Shown here: piece after piece, positions 32,942 through 44,049 of the stretch
Layout of the letters: each line of letters begins with the position of its first letter
How positions within the stretch are numbered: the first letter of the stretch is position 1
DNA from: Cryoendolithus antarcticus
Taxonomy: Eukaryota; Ascomycota; Dothideomycetes; Cladosporiales; Cladosporiaceae
Reading direction: 5' to 3'
Assembly (NCBI GenBank): GCA_002077065.1
Contig: NAJO01000043.1
Location: 248,001 to 312,000, forward strand
DNA length: 64,000 bases
Made by a program: the position numbers and the translations under genes
Notes under the pieces: model-generated
What the model saw: only the letters and a program-made list of their open reading frames with translations
Database searches by the model: none
What the model was told of the DNA's origin: nothing

Positions 32942-33694
32942 ATGCTGCCAACACCCTCCACCTCTCACGCTTCCTTCGAGAACATCTACGAGCCAGCAGA
33001 GGACTCCTATCTCCTCCTCGATACTCTGTCCTCAGACGCCGAGTCCCTCTTCTTGACAAAGCGCTTCGGATCTGATGAACCGTTGCCGGTCATCTTGGAA
33101 GTCGGCGTAGGCTCTGGAGTTGTGCTAGCCTTCGTAGCTACGAATGCGCAGGTCATCTTTGGTCGCTCGGACGTAGCCGCGCTGGGCGTTGATATCAACC
33201 CGTTTGCGGCAAAGGCAGCCGCGCAAACTATCGATGTCGCTCTGAGAGACCTTGAAGTGAAGCCGATCACTCTCGGTACCGTCATGTCAGATTTGACATC
33301 CTCGCTGCGGTCTGGCCAAATCGATGTCTTGATCTTCAACCCGCCCTACGTGCCGACCGAGCCGCTTCCGGCTACGTCCGCGATCTCGGACGAAACCATG
33401 TCCAACAGCCACGAAGTGTTCGAGCGTGACTCTAAGTTGCTCGAGCTATCTTATGCTGGAGGGGTAGATGGAATGGAGACCACGAATCGGCTTCTTGAAC
33501 AATTGCCTGACGTCCTCAGTGAGCGTGGCGTAGCGTATGTGCTGCTCTGTGCGCAGAACAAGCCAGAGGTGGTGAAGACCAGCATTCGACAGTGGCCTGG
33601 AAGCTGGAAGGCCGAGACTGTCGGGTCCAGCGGCAAGACTGCAGGCTGGGAGAAGCTCTGCGTTGTCCGGATCTGGCGGGATGTCGTGCCTTGA
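32942..33694 (+). CDS. MTQ2: eRF1 glutamine methyltransferase Mtq2 (HemK2/N6AMT1-like)
   Basis: A single exon encodes 250 aa, close to family length. Mtq2, with its partner Trm112, methylates the Gln of the GGQ motif in release factor eRF1 using S-adenosylmethionine. Seen: the N-terminal VYEPAEDS-like motif (IYEPAEDSYLLLD), the SAM-binding glycine loop EVGVGSG at residues 53-59, an acidic loop LGVDINPFA, the catalytic NPPY at residues 133-136 followed by VPT, and the family element AGGVDGME. The C-terminal end WEKLCVVRIWR is also typical. No signal or membrane segments. It is convergent with the uncharacterised two-exon gene on the minus strand, 173 nt apart. Confidence 0.95.
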   Translation: MLPTPSTSHASFENIYEPAEDSYLLLDTLSSDAESLFLTKRFGSDEPLPVILEVGVGSGVVLAFVATNAQVIFGRSDVAALGVDINPFAAKAAAQTIDVALRDLEVKPITLGTVMSDLTSSLRSGQIDVLIFNPPYVPTEPLPATSAISDETMSNSHEVFERDSKLLELSYAGGVDGMETTNRLLEQLPDVLSERGVAYVLLCAQNKPEVVKTSIRQWPGSWKAETVGSSGKTAGWEKLCVVRIWRDVVP

Positions 33695-33867
33695 GATGGC
33701 CATTTTTGAAAATGAACTCAGCACTATGGACGAAGCCTGCTGAAGCAATTTCGAAATCGCGAAGATCGTAGATTCCAGAGAGCTTCTTTCGAGGTCACAC
33801 TCCAATCAGCAACATCGGACACACACGGTAACCACCAGGATCCGAGTCTCTAGTAGGCAGCTTGGTC

Positions 33868-35582
33868 TCACTCCAGCTCCGCCCGATCCATCCCACCTCC
33901 ATAATGGAAATCCGACAGACCGGCATTCCAGGGCTCATTCGCTCCCATAACCGAATCATGCACACTCTCCGCCCTCTCCTTCATAGTCAACGCCATCATA
34001 TCATCGCTCAACATATGCGTCCCTCGCCTTACCATCCCGTCCGGGTCCGTAGGCGGATACAGATTGATGTCGAACGCTTCATTGTCCTCGGCGATTCGAT
34101 CGTTAATACACCCGGCTTTATACAGGATCACCTCACCCATGGGCCCACGGTGCTCGGCGACGTGTTCGAGGTAGACATTCGTGCCGTGGAAGATGGGCGT
34201 TGACTCGCCGGCGTAGACGCAGAAGAGGCACTGGAAAACGTACTGTTTCTCTTTCACGACTTTTTGTGAGACGTGCGATTTCGCTAGGAAGGTCCAGCGG
34301 AACTTAAGGCCCTTGTTGGAGTCCACCCAGACTTTGTCCCAGATCATATCTATCCTCATGTGGCTTCGGAAGCAGCATTTGGTCGACGCGCATTTGAGGT
34401 ACTGATTCTGCGGCTGCGAGTAGGCGGATCGGGAGTAGGCGTAGACTGCTTCGCTCTCTTTGCTGAAGGCTTTCTTGTCGCCATTTTGGAGACGGGCTGC
34501 AGATTTGCAGTAGCCGAGATATTCATTCTCTTGCGTTGGGGCTGGGATGGAGACGGAAGAGTTGCGGACGAGGGTGGGGACGCGGGACATGCGCTGCGAG
34601 TCCATGGAGAAGGTGGAGTTCGGTGGGCTGGCGGACATCATTGTGACGACGCTTTCGCGGTGTTCGGGTGGTGCGTTGCCCCAGATCTTGCCGGGATCGT
34701 CCTGTGTAGTCTACGTTAGTAACTCTTGACAAACTCCATAGACTATCAATCACAGACCTCCCACTCCTCGTAAGTAAAACTTGGCGCCCTGTTGTCCTTC
34801 ATCTGCACCGGTTGCATGGTAGGCGTACTCGTCGGCGACGTACTCGCATGTGACATCCGCCTGGGCTCTTCATGCATCGTACTGATGCTGGGTGTTCTCA
34901 CGCTACTCGGCACTCTCTGATGTTTCAAGAATCCAAAGAGGGAGTGTTGTCTCTTCTTCGCTGCATAACTGCTCTCCGCTCCCGAAGCCGTGTCCTCGTC
35001 CCCGGAGATGTCTCTCGACACAGCCGTACTCGCCCCTGTGGACCATGTTGGCGCATGTCTGAGCTCGGTCCCTGGCGAAGGCAGCGTTTTCTGTGCTTGT
35101 TTCTCTACAAGTGGCGGCGGTAGTGTGACCACTTGGGTGATGGGTTGGAGCTCTTTGATGGGCTCAGCAGCTAAGAGTCGCTGCCGGAACTGGATCAGAG
35201 TATCTATACTCTTGTCTCTCCCGCTATCACTCACATCCACCAGCCGGAAGAAGTCGGTTGCAGCATCGTCGTACGCTGCGTTCTTGAGTTCGAACAGCAA
35301 GCTACTTTGCAGCTCAATGGTGATCTGCTGTAACGCTATGACAGCGATGTGATCGCCATGCTCGAACGCCTTCCCGAAGCGATTCACACCGCGTTGCTTC
35401 TCGCGCTCAATATCCTCGGGTGCCTGGTCGATTGAGTCTTCGAGCAAGCGACTTGGAGGCGCTGCGCGTCGAGCAGCGCGCTTGAGTTTGATCTTGTCGA
35501 TTATGACACCGGAATCGCGGTAGGCTGAAACGAGGGCAGCAACGCAGGCGACTATGCCCACGACTTCGCCTACGACCGACAT
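33868..35582 (-). CDS. uncharacterised protein with STAND-type fungal N-terminal domain
   Basis: Two exons (34758-35582 and 33868-34701) with a 56-nt intron give 552 aa. The first 140 residues (VGIVACVAALVSAYRDSG, KLKRAARR, GKAFEHGDHIAVIALQQI, LVDVSDSGRDKSIDTL) resemble a helical N-terminal domain that I recall at the front of many fungal proteins, including NACHT/NB-ARC-like ones; no nucleotide-binding domain follows here. The middle (about 150-290) is Ser/Thr/Pro-rich and looks disordered. The C-terminal third has CASTKCCFRSH, then CLFCVYAGE ... YLEHVAEHRG, a possible treble of Cys/His pairs. I know no function. Splicing gives the join EEWEDDPGKIWGNAPP, and a TACTAAC branch point is present in the intron. 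Confidence 0.75.
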
Positions 35583-36362
35583 GGTTCCCTCACCTCGGTG
35601 TCGTGGTTATGGTGGAGATAAGGAACGTGCTTGGCATTACCGCGCTGGGCGGCGCAAGGATGTGAGAAAGTAAAACGCTTCAGTATGACAAGAAAGTAAT
35701 GGCGGTGGAGCTTCGAGTCTTGATGCGTGCCATACAGCTGTACCTAGGCGATCGGGGCCTCGAAGCTCCCACGCGCGCGACTCACCGGCAGATTGGGCTT
35801 GCTGCGCCATGCTCGCACCAGCCCCGCGGGAGGCGGTTACTGCGAGGCGGATTGTGAGTGTTGTACCATGGTACGCAACATTGCAGGAGATTCATGCATT
35901 GACGGAATGGGATAATGTTGATGATTTCCAAGACACTTCTCCGTGTCTCAGGATGTCATCCGCGATTGCACCTTCCTCCACGTGGATGCACGTGCTGTTC
36001 TTTGCTGTCTTCGCTTCAAAAGCAGCTGACTCGCGGGTACGTGCCTTCGAACCCCACCACTCAAGGGACCCCGCCAGCTCGCATCGGCAGGGCTCATGTC
36101 GTTCACGCCGAGTGACTTCACTTGACGCAATCTTCAATCACGCCATTTGGGTGTTTGCTAATCGTGGCCGGTTCCTGTGCATCGCAGGCGCACATTGGCC
36201 CTGACCCCTCGTAGATACCTTGCATGGTAACAGGTAGGTATCTGCATTCTTTATCTCGCAGTCCTTGTCACTTCCCTTTCAATTTCGTCCCATTTCGCGT
36301 GCTCTTGATCGAACGAAAGATAGCCCAAAACTTTCCTAACACTCCTCCCTTCAGCGCTCAAA
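35583..36362. other. divergent promoter region, 780 nt
   Basis: It lies upstream of both the uncharacterised minus-strand gene and the TauD-like gene. The plus-strand frame at 35809-36204 has no domain and I leave it out. Confidence 0.45.
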
Positions 36363-37833
36363 ATGGCACCAGCACTCACAGAAACCGCTTCCGCTCCTCA
36401 GGCATTCTCCTACGACAAACCATCCAGATCTGTCTTCCCAGACGGCTACAAAACCAGTGGCCAATGGCCGCCAATCTACGAACAGCTCCGGCCCTATTCC
36501 GACTTCCCCAAGGAGATCACTGGCCAGACAGTCTGGAAAGCCGAAGACTACACCAACAACCCCGAGCGCTGGACGCACCGTTTCAGCGATGAGGAGACGC
36601 AGCAGCCAGGCGAAGCCGCGGATGCGTTTATGGCATCTGGCATGCCTTTGACGGGTATCTCGAAGGAGAGGTTCCCGCTGCCGAAGATGGAGGAATTTTT
36701 GACCTCGCTGAGGAATGAGATCCTGGATGGGAAGGGCTTCTTGCTGTTCAAAGGGTTCCCAGTAACGCAGTGGGGGAACCATAAGAGTGCTGTGGCTTAC
36801 ATGGGCATTGGCTGCTATCTTGGGTACTTTGTCAGCCAGAACGGATACGTAAGTCAACCATATCCTATTCTGGTCCGACGTGTGTCGGCGGAAGCTATAC
36901 TGTAGAACCGGTGCACACGCAATGAATCAGTGTGACTCTATGGGGAGACTTGGCCGAGGGCGAGCGTCATTTTCCAGATGGCAGCCTCTCATGGCTCTCT
37001 CAGCAAGAGACACACTTCTGCGGTCAACGTTGCAACACCTTCAGAGACTTGACTAATAAGCTGAGCAGGGCCACGTACTCGGCCACGTCAAAGACGTAGG
37101 CGCCGACGCCTCGCAGATAGACAAAGTGCGCATCTACCGCACGTCAGCCCGGCAATTCTTCCACGCCGACGACTCAGACATCGTAGGACTCCTTTGCGTC
37201 GCTCGATCCCTGGAAGGCGGCGAATCAGACATCGCATCAGTCCACAACGTCTGGAACACGATCCAACGAGAACACCCAGATGTCGCGGAAACGCTGACAA
37301 AACCGATATGGTACTTCGATCGCAAGGGTGAAGTGAGCGTGGGTCAGGAGCCGTATACACGGCAACCGATCTTTTATATTGAGAACGGTGGGGAGGAGAG
37401 GGTGTACTGCAAGTATGATCCGTACTTTGTGAAGAGTTTGAAGAGATTTAGCGATGTGGGGGTCATTCCACCGCTGTCGAAGGCACAGGAGAAAGCGATT
37501 AAGGTGCTGGAGGATACGTGCGTGAGGCTGAGTCTGCACATGATCCTAGAAGTAAGTCGCTTCTGCATTACATGCATTACCGAAGAGCTTTTGCTGATCA
37601 TATCTCAGGTCGGCGACATCCAGTTCCTTAGTAATTTGTCCGTCCTGCACGCCCGCACAGCGTACAGAGACCACGCACCGCCGCTGCCAAGGCGACACCT
37701 GATGAGGCTGTGGCTAGCCGTGCCGGAGACAGAAGGAGGATGGAAGCTCGTAACGCCAGACTCGAAGCATCAGAAGCGTGGAGGTATCCAGGTCAATGAT
37801 ACACCGCCCAAGGCATTGCTGGATGCTGAGTAG
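36363..37833 (+). CDS. TauD/TfdA-family Fe(II)/2-oxoglutarate dioxygenase
   Basis: Three exons (36363-36848, 37069-37551, 37609-37833) give 397 aa. The family uses Fe(II), oxygen and 2-oxoglutarate to hydroxylate substrates such as taurine; this fungal branch has no proven substrate. Seen: the iron ligands His194 and Asp196 in FFHADD and His337 in LHARTAYRDH, and the downstream RRHLMRLWL region that carries the 2-oxoglutarate-binding Arg. The C terminus KKRGGIQVNDTPP-like (here KRGGIQVNDTPP) is typical. Splice 1 gives GYGHVLGHVKD; that intron is 220 nt, longer than most in the window, and has a TTGACTAAT branch region about 15 nt before the acceptor. Splice 2 gives ILEVGDIQFLSN. No signal peptide. 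Confidence 0.93.
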
Positions 37834-38176
37834 ATAGTCGGAATCATGTGTCGATGATCATGCGCTGCTGGGCTCCAAGTGTAGTCATTGCAAGTACGCT
37901 GGGCTGTCAACGAGGCGACTAGACATCCAGGTTCCCAGTGTAGCGAAGATTCACTTTCCGTTAGGCCCCTCACATGCTGTGCTCTCGCTGAATCTCTACC
38001 CGTTCCTAAGCTGTTCGTAACAGCGCCAGCCGCGTTTCTTGTCGTGCACTGGCTGACGGAGAGCAAAGCTGTCTATGAGCTCAAAGCGATATCCGGCTCA
38101 GTCCGTACTACTTTGCAGCGCTCGTCCTGGTATCATTCGAATCTAATTCCCTGCAACGTGCAGACACCGCATATCC
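37834..38176. other. intergenic between convergent genes
   Basis: 3' flanks of the dioxygenase and Med9 genes. Nothing else seen. Confidence 0.5.
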
Positions 38177-38602
38177 TCACCCTCCACCCCTCTCCATCAA
38201 TTCTCTCCCCACATCTCCAAGCCTCCTCAGCTCCGCTTTCTGCCTTCCAATCCTAGCCTCCAGCTCCGCGATCTCGTCCTCCTGTTCATCCACAGTCCTC
38301 TCAATATCCGGCAGCTTCTCGATCTCCCTGAGCGCCTTCCGGATCTTGGCCTTGATCTCCCCAACCTCACGCGGCAGATCTTTCGGCTCCAGGGGCCTGA
38401 GGTCTGTATATGTGATCTCGGCTTCGGCTGGAGTCGATGGAAGAAGAGTGAGACTTGAGGTAGGGTCTGTGGCAGGGCTGTGGTCGATGCGGGAGAGGAG
38501 CTCGTGCAGGGCAGGGAGGATGTCGAAGGTTTGGGTTGGAAGGAGTGGAGGTTGAGGGGCGGAGAAGGAGGCAGAGGTAGTGGTGAAGGAGGTAATGGCC
38601 AT
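38177..38602 (-). CDS. MED9: Mediator complex subunit Med9 (Cse2)
   Basis: A single exon encodes 141 aa. Med9 belongs to the middle module of Mediator, which bridges activators and RNA polymerase II. Seen: an N-terminal Ser/Thr/Pro-rich stretch, FDILPALHELLSRID, then YTDLRPLEPKDLPREV, the fungal Med9 signature region, and a long C-terminal coiled coil (EIKAKIRKALREIEKLPD ... EIAELEARIGRQKAELRRL) through which Med9 pairs with Med4/Med7 in known structures. It shares a 195-nt divergent promoter with the phosphoglycerate mutase gene. Confidence 0.88.
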   Translation of the reverse strand: MAITSFTTTSASFSAPQPPLLPTQTFDILPALHELLSRIDHSPATDPTSSLTLLPSTPAEAEITYTDLRPLEPKDLPREVGEIKAKIRKALREIEKLPDIERTVDEQEDEIAELEARIGRQKAELRRLGDVGRELMERGGG

Positions 38603-38797
38603 TGATGGTGTGAGTTGTAATCCCCGAGTATAAAATTTTGTTTACGAAGAGCTGACTGACCTTGAGTTCAAGAATTGTGTGGTACCTGACTGCTGCGGGG
38701 TGACGTGGTGGGGCAGTTCAACGGGATATGAGGTCCAAAAACAATTCACATGCAATTCCAGCTTGACGACGTTCAGACTCCAATAGATACAGCCACT
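38603..38797. promoter_or_regulatory. bidirectional promoter of Med9 and phosphoglycerate mutase
   Basis: Only 195 nt separate the two start codons, so both core promoters must lie here. A TGACGTGG octamer (CRE/UPRE-like) occurs at 38701-38708. The mutase frame is open upstream to an ATG at 38750, which would shorten the region further if it were used. Confidence 0.6.
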
Positions 38798-40419
38798 ATG
38801 GTTAAAGTCGAGAACAAGGTCGCTTTGATCTGCATTGATGGCTGGGGAATCCCTTCAGCGGAGAGCGCACCAGATGGCGATGCTATCCTCAATGCTGAGA
38901 CACCATGGATGGACGACTTCGCCAACGAGAAGGGCAGCAAGTACGCACAAGGCTTCACCGAGCTCGAGGCATCCTCGCTCGCTGTCGGCCTACCCAAAGG
39001 TCTCATGGGCAACTCAGAAGTTGGACACCTCAACATAGGCGCCGGTCGAGTAGTATGGCAAGATGTCGTCCGAATCGACCAAACGATCGAGGAGGGCAAG
39101 ATGGGCGAAGTTGAAAATGTCGTAAAGAGCTTCAAGCGAGCAAAGGACGGCAACGGCAGATTGCACTTCTGCGGACTCGTCTCAGACGGCGGCGTACACT
39201 CCCACATCCTCCACTTGAAAGAGCTCCTCCGAGTCGCAAAGAAAATGCAAGTACCCGAGGTCTACATTCACTTCTTCGGCGACGGACGAGACACAGATCC
39301 GCGTAGCGGATTGGGCCATCTTAAGGACTTGCTCGCCTTTACCGAAGAGCTCGGCATTGGCAAGTTGGCAACGATAGTAGGCCGCTACTACATCATGGAC
39401 CGCGACAAGCGCTGGGACCGCGTAGAGATCGGCATGAAAGGTCTCGTAACAGGCGAGGGCGAGAACTCCAGCGATCCAGTGGCCACAGTCCAAGCCCGCT
39501 ACGACTCAGGCGAGACGGATGAGTTCCTCAAGCCTATCATCCTCAACGGCAAGGACGCCAGGATACAGGACGACGACACAGTCTTCTTCTTCAACTACCG
39601 CTCCGACCGCGTGCGTGAAGTCACTCAACTCCTAGGCGACCAAGATCGCAGCCCGAAGCCCGACTTCCCATACCCAAAGAACATCGACATCACGACCATG
39701 ACCCGCTACAAGACAGACTTCACATTCCCCGTCGCCTTCGCCCCGCAGACAATGGACAATGTGCTTGCCGATTGGCTCGCGAAACAAGGCCTCAAGCAGT
39801 CCCACATCGCTGAGACGGAGAAGTATGCGCACGTGACGTTCTTCTTCAATGGCGGCCGGGAAGTGCAGTTCGATGGAGAGGACCGAGACATGATTTCCAG
39901 CCCGAAGGTCGCGACGTATGACAAGGAGCCGAAGATGAGCGCGATGAAGGTTGCCGAGAAGATGGCCGAGAGGATCAAGGAGGGAAAGTACGAGTTTGTG
40001 ATGAACAACTTTGCGCCGCCAGATATGGTTGGGCATACTGGCGTGTACGAGGCGGCGGTGGAGGGGGTGACGGAGACCGATAAGGCAATCGGTAAGGTGT
40101 ATGAGGCGTGTAAGGAGGCGGGATATGTGCTGTTTGTGACGAGTGATCATGGGTGAGTATTTCAAATGGGATTCGCGACGAGAAGATGATGACTGACAAG
40201 ATGAAAAGAAATGCGGAAGAGATGCTCACCGCGGAGAAGACTCCCAAGACGTCGCATACCACGAACAAGGTGCCTTTCGTCATGGCAAATGCGCCCAAGG
40301 GCTACTCGCTGAAGAAGCAAAATGGCGTACTTGGGGACGTTGCGCCGACTGTGCTCGAGGTCATGGGTGTTGAACAGCCCAAGGAGATGAGCGGGCATTC
40401 ATTACTGGTCAAGTCGTGA
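38798..40419 (+). CDS. cofactor-independent phosphoglycerate mutase (iPGM)
   Basis: Two exons (38798-40152 and 40209-40419) with a 56-nt intron give 521 aa. The enzyme interconverts 3- and 2-phosphoglycerate in glycolysis through a phosphoserine and two Mn ions, and belongs to the alkaline phosphatase superfamily. Seen: LICIDGWG (metal Asp), GLMGNSEVGHLNIGAGR with the nucleophilic Ser, HFFGDGRDTDP, FFNYRSDR, NFAPPDMVGHTG and VTSDHGNAEEM, the last formed across the intron. An ATG 16 codons upstream (38750) is in frame; I prefer 38798 because homologues begin MVKVENKVAL-like. The intron splits the DHGN metal motif, so an unspliced product would be inactive. Confidence 0.96.
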
Positions 40420-41056
40420 GATGAACGGGATACACATAGATGGTCGACGTGTGAATGAGATGATACCAGAAGTTGCGCGACGCTGGATCAAGTAATGCCC
40501 CCCAGTGCTCCCCCTCGCCTTGCTTCCTCTGGCTCCGGTCCAGGGGCTCGATACTCTGATAGACGGTTGTCGAGGAGCCGGCGCGGCCGGCGGTATGGCA
40601 CATGGACTTCTCTCGAGTTTTCGTGCCCATCGACCGTTGTCCATCTCACACTTCAAATTTGGTCTCTATCGCGCTCTCTCGAAGACGTGTCCAATACAAC
40701 GCGAACGTGCACTAGTACTGAACGTGCATGACCCCCAGAAAGGCTAAATGACTCGCTTGCATGCAGGGTGAGCGATCATGTGGAGAGAGTTCAGCACTTG
40801 GCGGTCTTGGTCCTGCACATCCCTGCAGCGTGCGAGCAAGGAGGAGCTCCTAGCTTGTTCGACCATGCCATGGCGGAGGAAGTGATTCCGTTCTAACCTT
40901 CCGTTCATTGTTGCCACTCTCCACCGTTTGTTCCTTCCATTCTGGATCGTGAATCTTTCATTGGCGGAGTGAAGCCCGAGGAAGAGGGGGTTTCTACATT
41001 GCCTGAGCCGGACGACTTGTCGATTGATCCCATGTCGAATTGAGGGAACATTTATC
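40420..41056. other. intergenic
   Basis: 3' flank of the mutase gene and promoter of the mannosidase gene. The frame open from 41024 starts at TTG and is only the upstream extension of the mannosidase. Nothing more seen. Confidence 0.5.
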
Positions 41057-44049
41057 ATGCCTGGTCGTACGCGACGCGTTCGCGTCATTGCACTCGCTCT
41101 ATTCAGCTTCTTCGCAATCGCGTTGTACACTCGTTCCGGCTCGACGATCGACGATTACAGGGACTATGCAGAGCGGACCTTGGAGAAGAGTCTAAGACGC
41201 GGTGGGAGTAAGGATAGTGGGGTCGGAGGCGGTGCGGTGATACCTCCTGATGTCGGGTCGGAAAAGCAGTTGCGATTGGAAGAACTGGATGCCACTACAA
41301 GCACGTTCCGGGAGGATGTGGTCACCACGAGCACGCGACCTGTCGCACAGGCGGTGCCGAGTACGACGAAAGCGCAGGGTTTACCGCAATTGGAGGCGCT
41401 GAAGACAACGACTCCTACAGCCGCGGCTTTGGCGACTTCCGCGACCCCAAGTCCGACGTCGAGTGCATACGTGGGACTGCCGGCGATCACGGACGATGAC
41501 TCTATTCCGGACGAGCGTGGCGAAGGCAAAGTCAACGTGGACATTCCCTATGATAGACCGACAAGCTCTGCGATCCACTGGGTGAGCATGATAGAGCACT
41601 TCCCGGTCTCGTCTACGATCCAGCTCCCGACGGGTAAGGCCAGTAGCATTCCCACGATACAGCACAAGTTCGCGAAATCGGCGAACAATGGAGCGGATAT
41701 GGATCGGTTGAGAGTGATCAAAGCTGCCGCAGTCCATGCGTGGTATGGCTACAGGGAGAAAGCATGGGGACATGACGAGATCATGCCACTTTCTGGAGGA
41801 TACAAGAACCCATTCAATGCCTGGGCAGCGACTCTGGTAGATGCACTGGATACGTTATGGATTCTCGGAATGGAAGCTGAGTTCCAGGAGGCGGTCGATT
41901 TAGTGGCTACGATCGACTTTACGACGAGTCCTCGAAATGACATCCCGCTCTTTGAAACTACGATCCGCTATCTTGGCGGACTGTTGGCAGCGTACGACAT
42001 CTCTGGATCCAAGCACACCATTCTACTCGATAAGGCGTTGGAGCTAGGCGAAGTCTTGTACGGTGCTTTCGACACTCCGAACCGCATGCCGAAGACCTAC
42101 TACATGTGGAAGCCAGCGTTCGCATCTCAGCCAAAGCGTGCAGAGAGTCGCGTAGTGTTGGCCGAGCTTGGTAGTCTGCACATGGAGTTCACACGCCTCG
42201 CGCAGCTCACCGGCAAGCCAAAGTTCTATGATGCCGTCGCACGTATCACAGACGAGCTACAGGCGTGGCAGAACAGCACCCGGCTACCGGGGATGTGGCC
42301 AACGCTCGTCGATGCCAGTGGATGCGGCAAGCCAGAACAGGTGGATCATGGAACGACATTCTCAACGCCCGGCGGCGACGGCTACATGTCTACAGAACAG
42401 CCTGTCCGAGTCGACATATCCGGAAAGGTCATGTCACAGGCCGAGGATGAGGTGAATCGGAAATTTCGGGACGCCCAGGAGAAGCTCGCTAAGGCCGGTG
42501 ACGCAAGGACGGCAGGTGGCATTGTAGGCACCATCGCGAAGTACGATGGATCCAGAGATGCTACCTACGACAAGCCGGAGTCTGACTCATATTCGGCTGA
42601 GCGCAATGGCGGCATCGTTGGTAAGATCCAAGTGGAAGACGATGCATCGCATAGCAATAGCAAGCGCCAGCTCGATGATGAGCCGGCTCGTGTGCGTACG
42701 CCGCCCGTCAAGAGCGTATTGCACAACATCACGAGGGACCAAGAGACGACGCGGCAGCATTCTGGCTCGCAGCATTCGCTATCAGGCGCTGACGTTTGCA
42801 TACCGCAGGGTCTTGGGTCGTCCAGCAGACATAGCTCCGAGGGCTTCACTCTGGCTGGCATGAGCGATTCGACTTACGAGTATCTTCCGAAGATGTGGCT
42901 CATGCTATCTGGTCAAGTTGACCAGTACCGCAGTATGTACGAGGCGAGCATGGACGTAGTGCGCAAGAAGCTACTATACAGACCGATGACCAAGGACAAC
43001 CGGGAGATACTATTCTCTGGGGATCTGGACGTTGCGGTAAATCACTCCTCGCCGACCAAGGATACGATGGAGACGTTCAAGGCAGTTGGATCCCATCTGG
43101 TCTGCTTCACAGGCGGCATGTTCGCCATGGCCGGCAAGCTCTTCGACCGCCCAGAGGACGTCGAGATCGGCCGCAAGCTGACAGACGGCTGCATCTGGGC
43201 CTACAACGTGACGGCCACCGGTATCATGCCCGAGGACTTCTTTCTCGTGAGGTGCGCAGACCAAAAGAAGTGCAGCTGGAATGAGACCCTCTATCACGAG
43301 GTACTCGATCCTTATCATGTTCAGCGCGCACAAGCGGCAGATCTCAACTACGAGCCAGATATGCCCGTGCTACCAGCAGTCCCCGTGCCGGCCACGCCGT
43401 GGGCAGCAATACCAGCCACGCCCACGGTTCCAGATTTGAATAAACGCCAATTGAATGTTGCCGATATCCTTGTACCTGCGCCGTCGATAGCATCCGTAGC
43501 CTACGACCCAAATATTCGCGAAGTAGCCGGCACATCCCCAGAGAAGCCGCCTCAAACCGACACCCTCCCCAAACCGCCCTACGCAGTCTACACACCTCCG
43601 CCACCCCTGTCCCATGCAGAATTCGTAGCGCAGAAGATTGAAGCCGAGCGCCTGCCACCTGGCTTCAAGAGCTTGACGTCTCGAGCCTACATTCTGCGAC
43701 CCGAAGCGATCGAAAGCGTCTTCTACATGTACCGCATCACAGGCGAGCAGTACTGGCGGGATCGCGGGTGGGAGATGTTCACGGCTATACAGGGGGTTAC
43801 GAGGACGACTTGGGGAAATAGTGCAATTCACGATGTCACACAAGTGGCGACTGAGCAGGTGGTGAGTTTCTTTACTGTGTAGTGAGCAGAAGAATTGGTG
43901 TGCTGACTTTGACATAGGATTCGGAAGAATCGTTCTGGCTGGCGGAGACGCTGAAGTACTTCTATCTGTTGTTCGATGAGCCGGATAAGTGGAGTTTGGA
44001 CGAGTGGGTGTTGAATACGGAGGCGCACTTCTTCCGGCGCACAGGCTGA
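41057..44049 (+). CDS. class I alpha-1,2-mannosidase (GH47) with two large insertions
   Basis: Two exons (41057-43861 and 43918-44049) with a 56-nt intron give 978 aa, against roughly 500-650 aa for typical class I enzymes. GH47 enzymes trim alpha-1,2-mannose from N-glycans in the ER or Golgi. Seen: a basic start and one membrane segment ([18 protein letters not shown]), so type II topology; a Ser/Thr-rich stem (to about residue 200); then GH47 blocks [117 protein letters not shown] and the final NTEAHFF (calcium Thr). Two insertions interrupt the barrel, at about residues 455-575 and 755-850; each holds a KRQL (Lys-Arg at 536-537 and 796-797), a possible Kex2 site. The first also repeats a GGIVGxI unit. 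Confidence 0.92.

Noticed and set aside
36030..36075. Possible tRNA T-arm (ggttcgaa on the minus strand)
   Set aside because: The flanking bases do not form the 5-bp T stem and no D arm, anticodon arm or acceptor stem could be drawn.
761..44049. Rpt3, Hrd1 and the mannosidase as a protein-quality-control cluster
   Set aside because: They are tens of kb apart with unrelated genes between them; coincidence is more likely.
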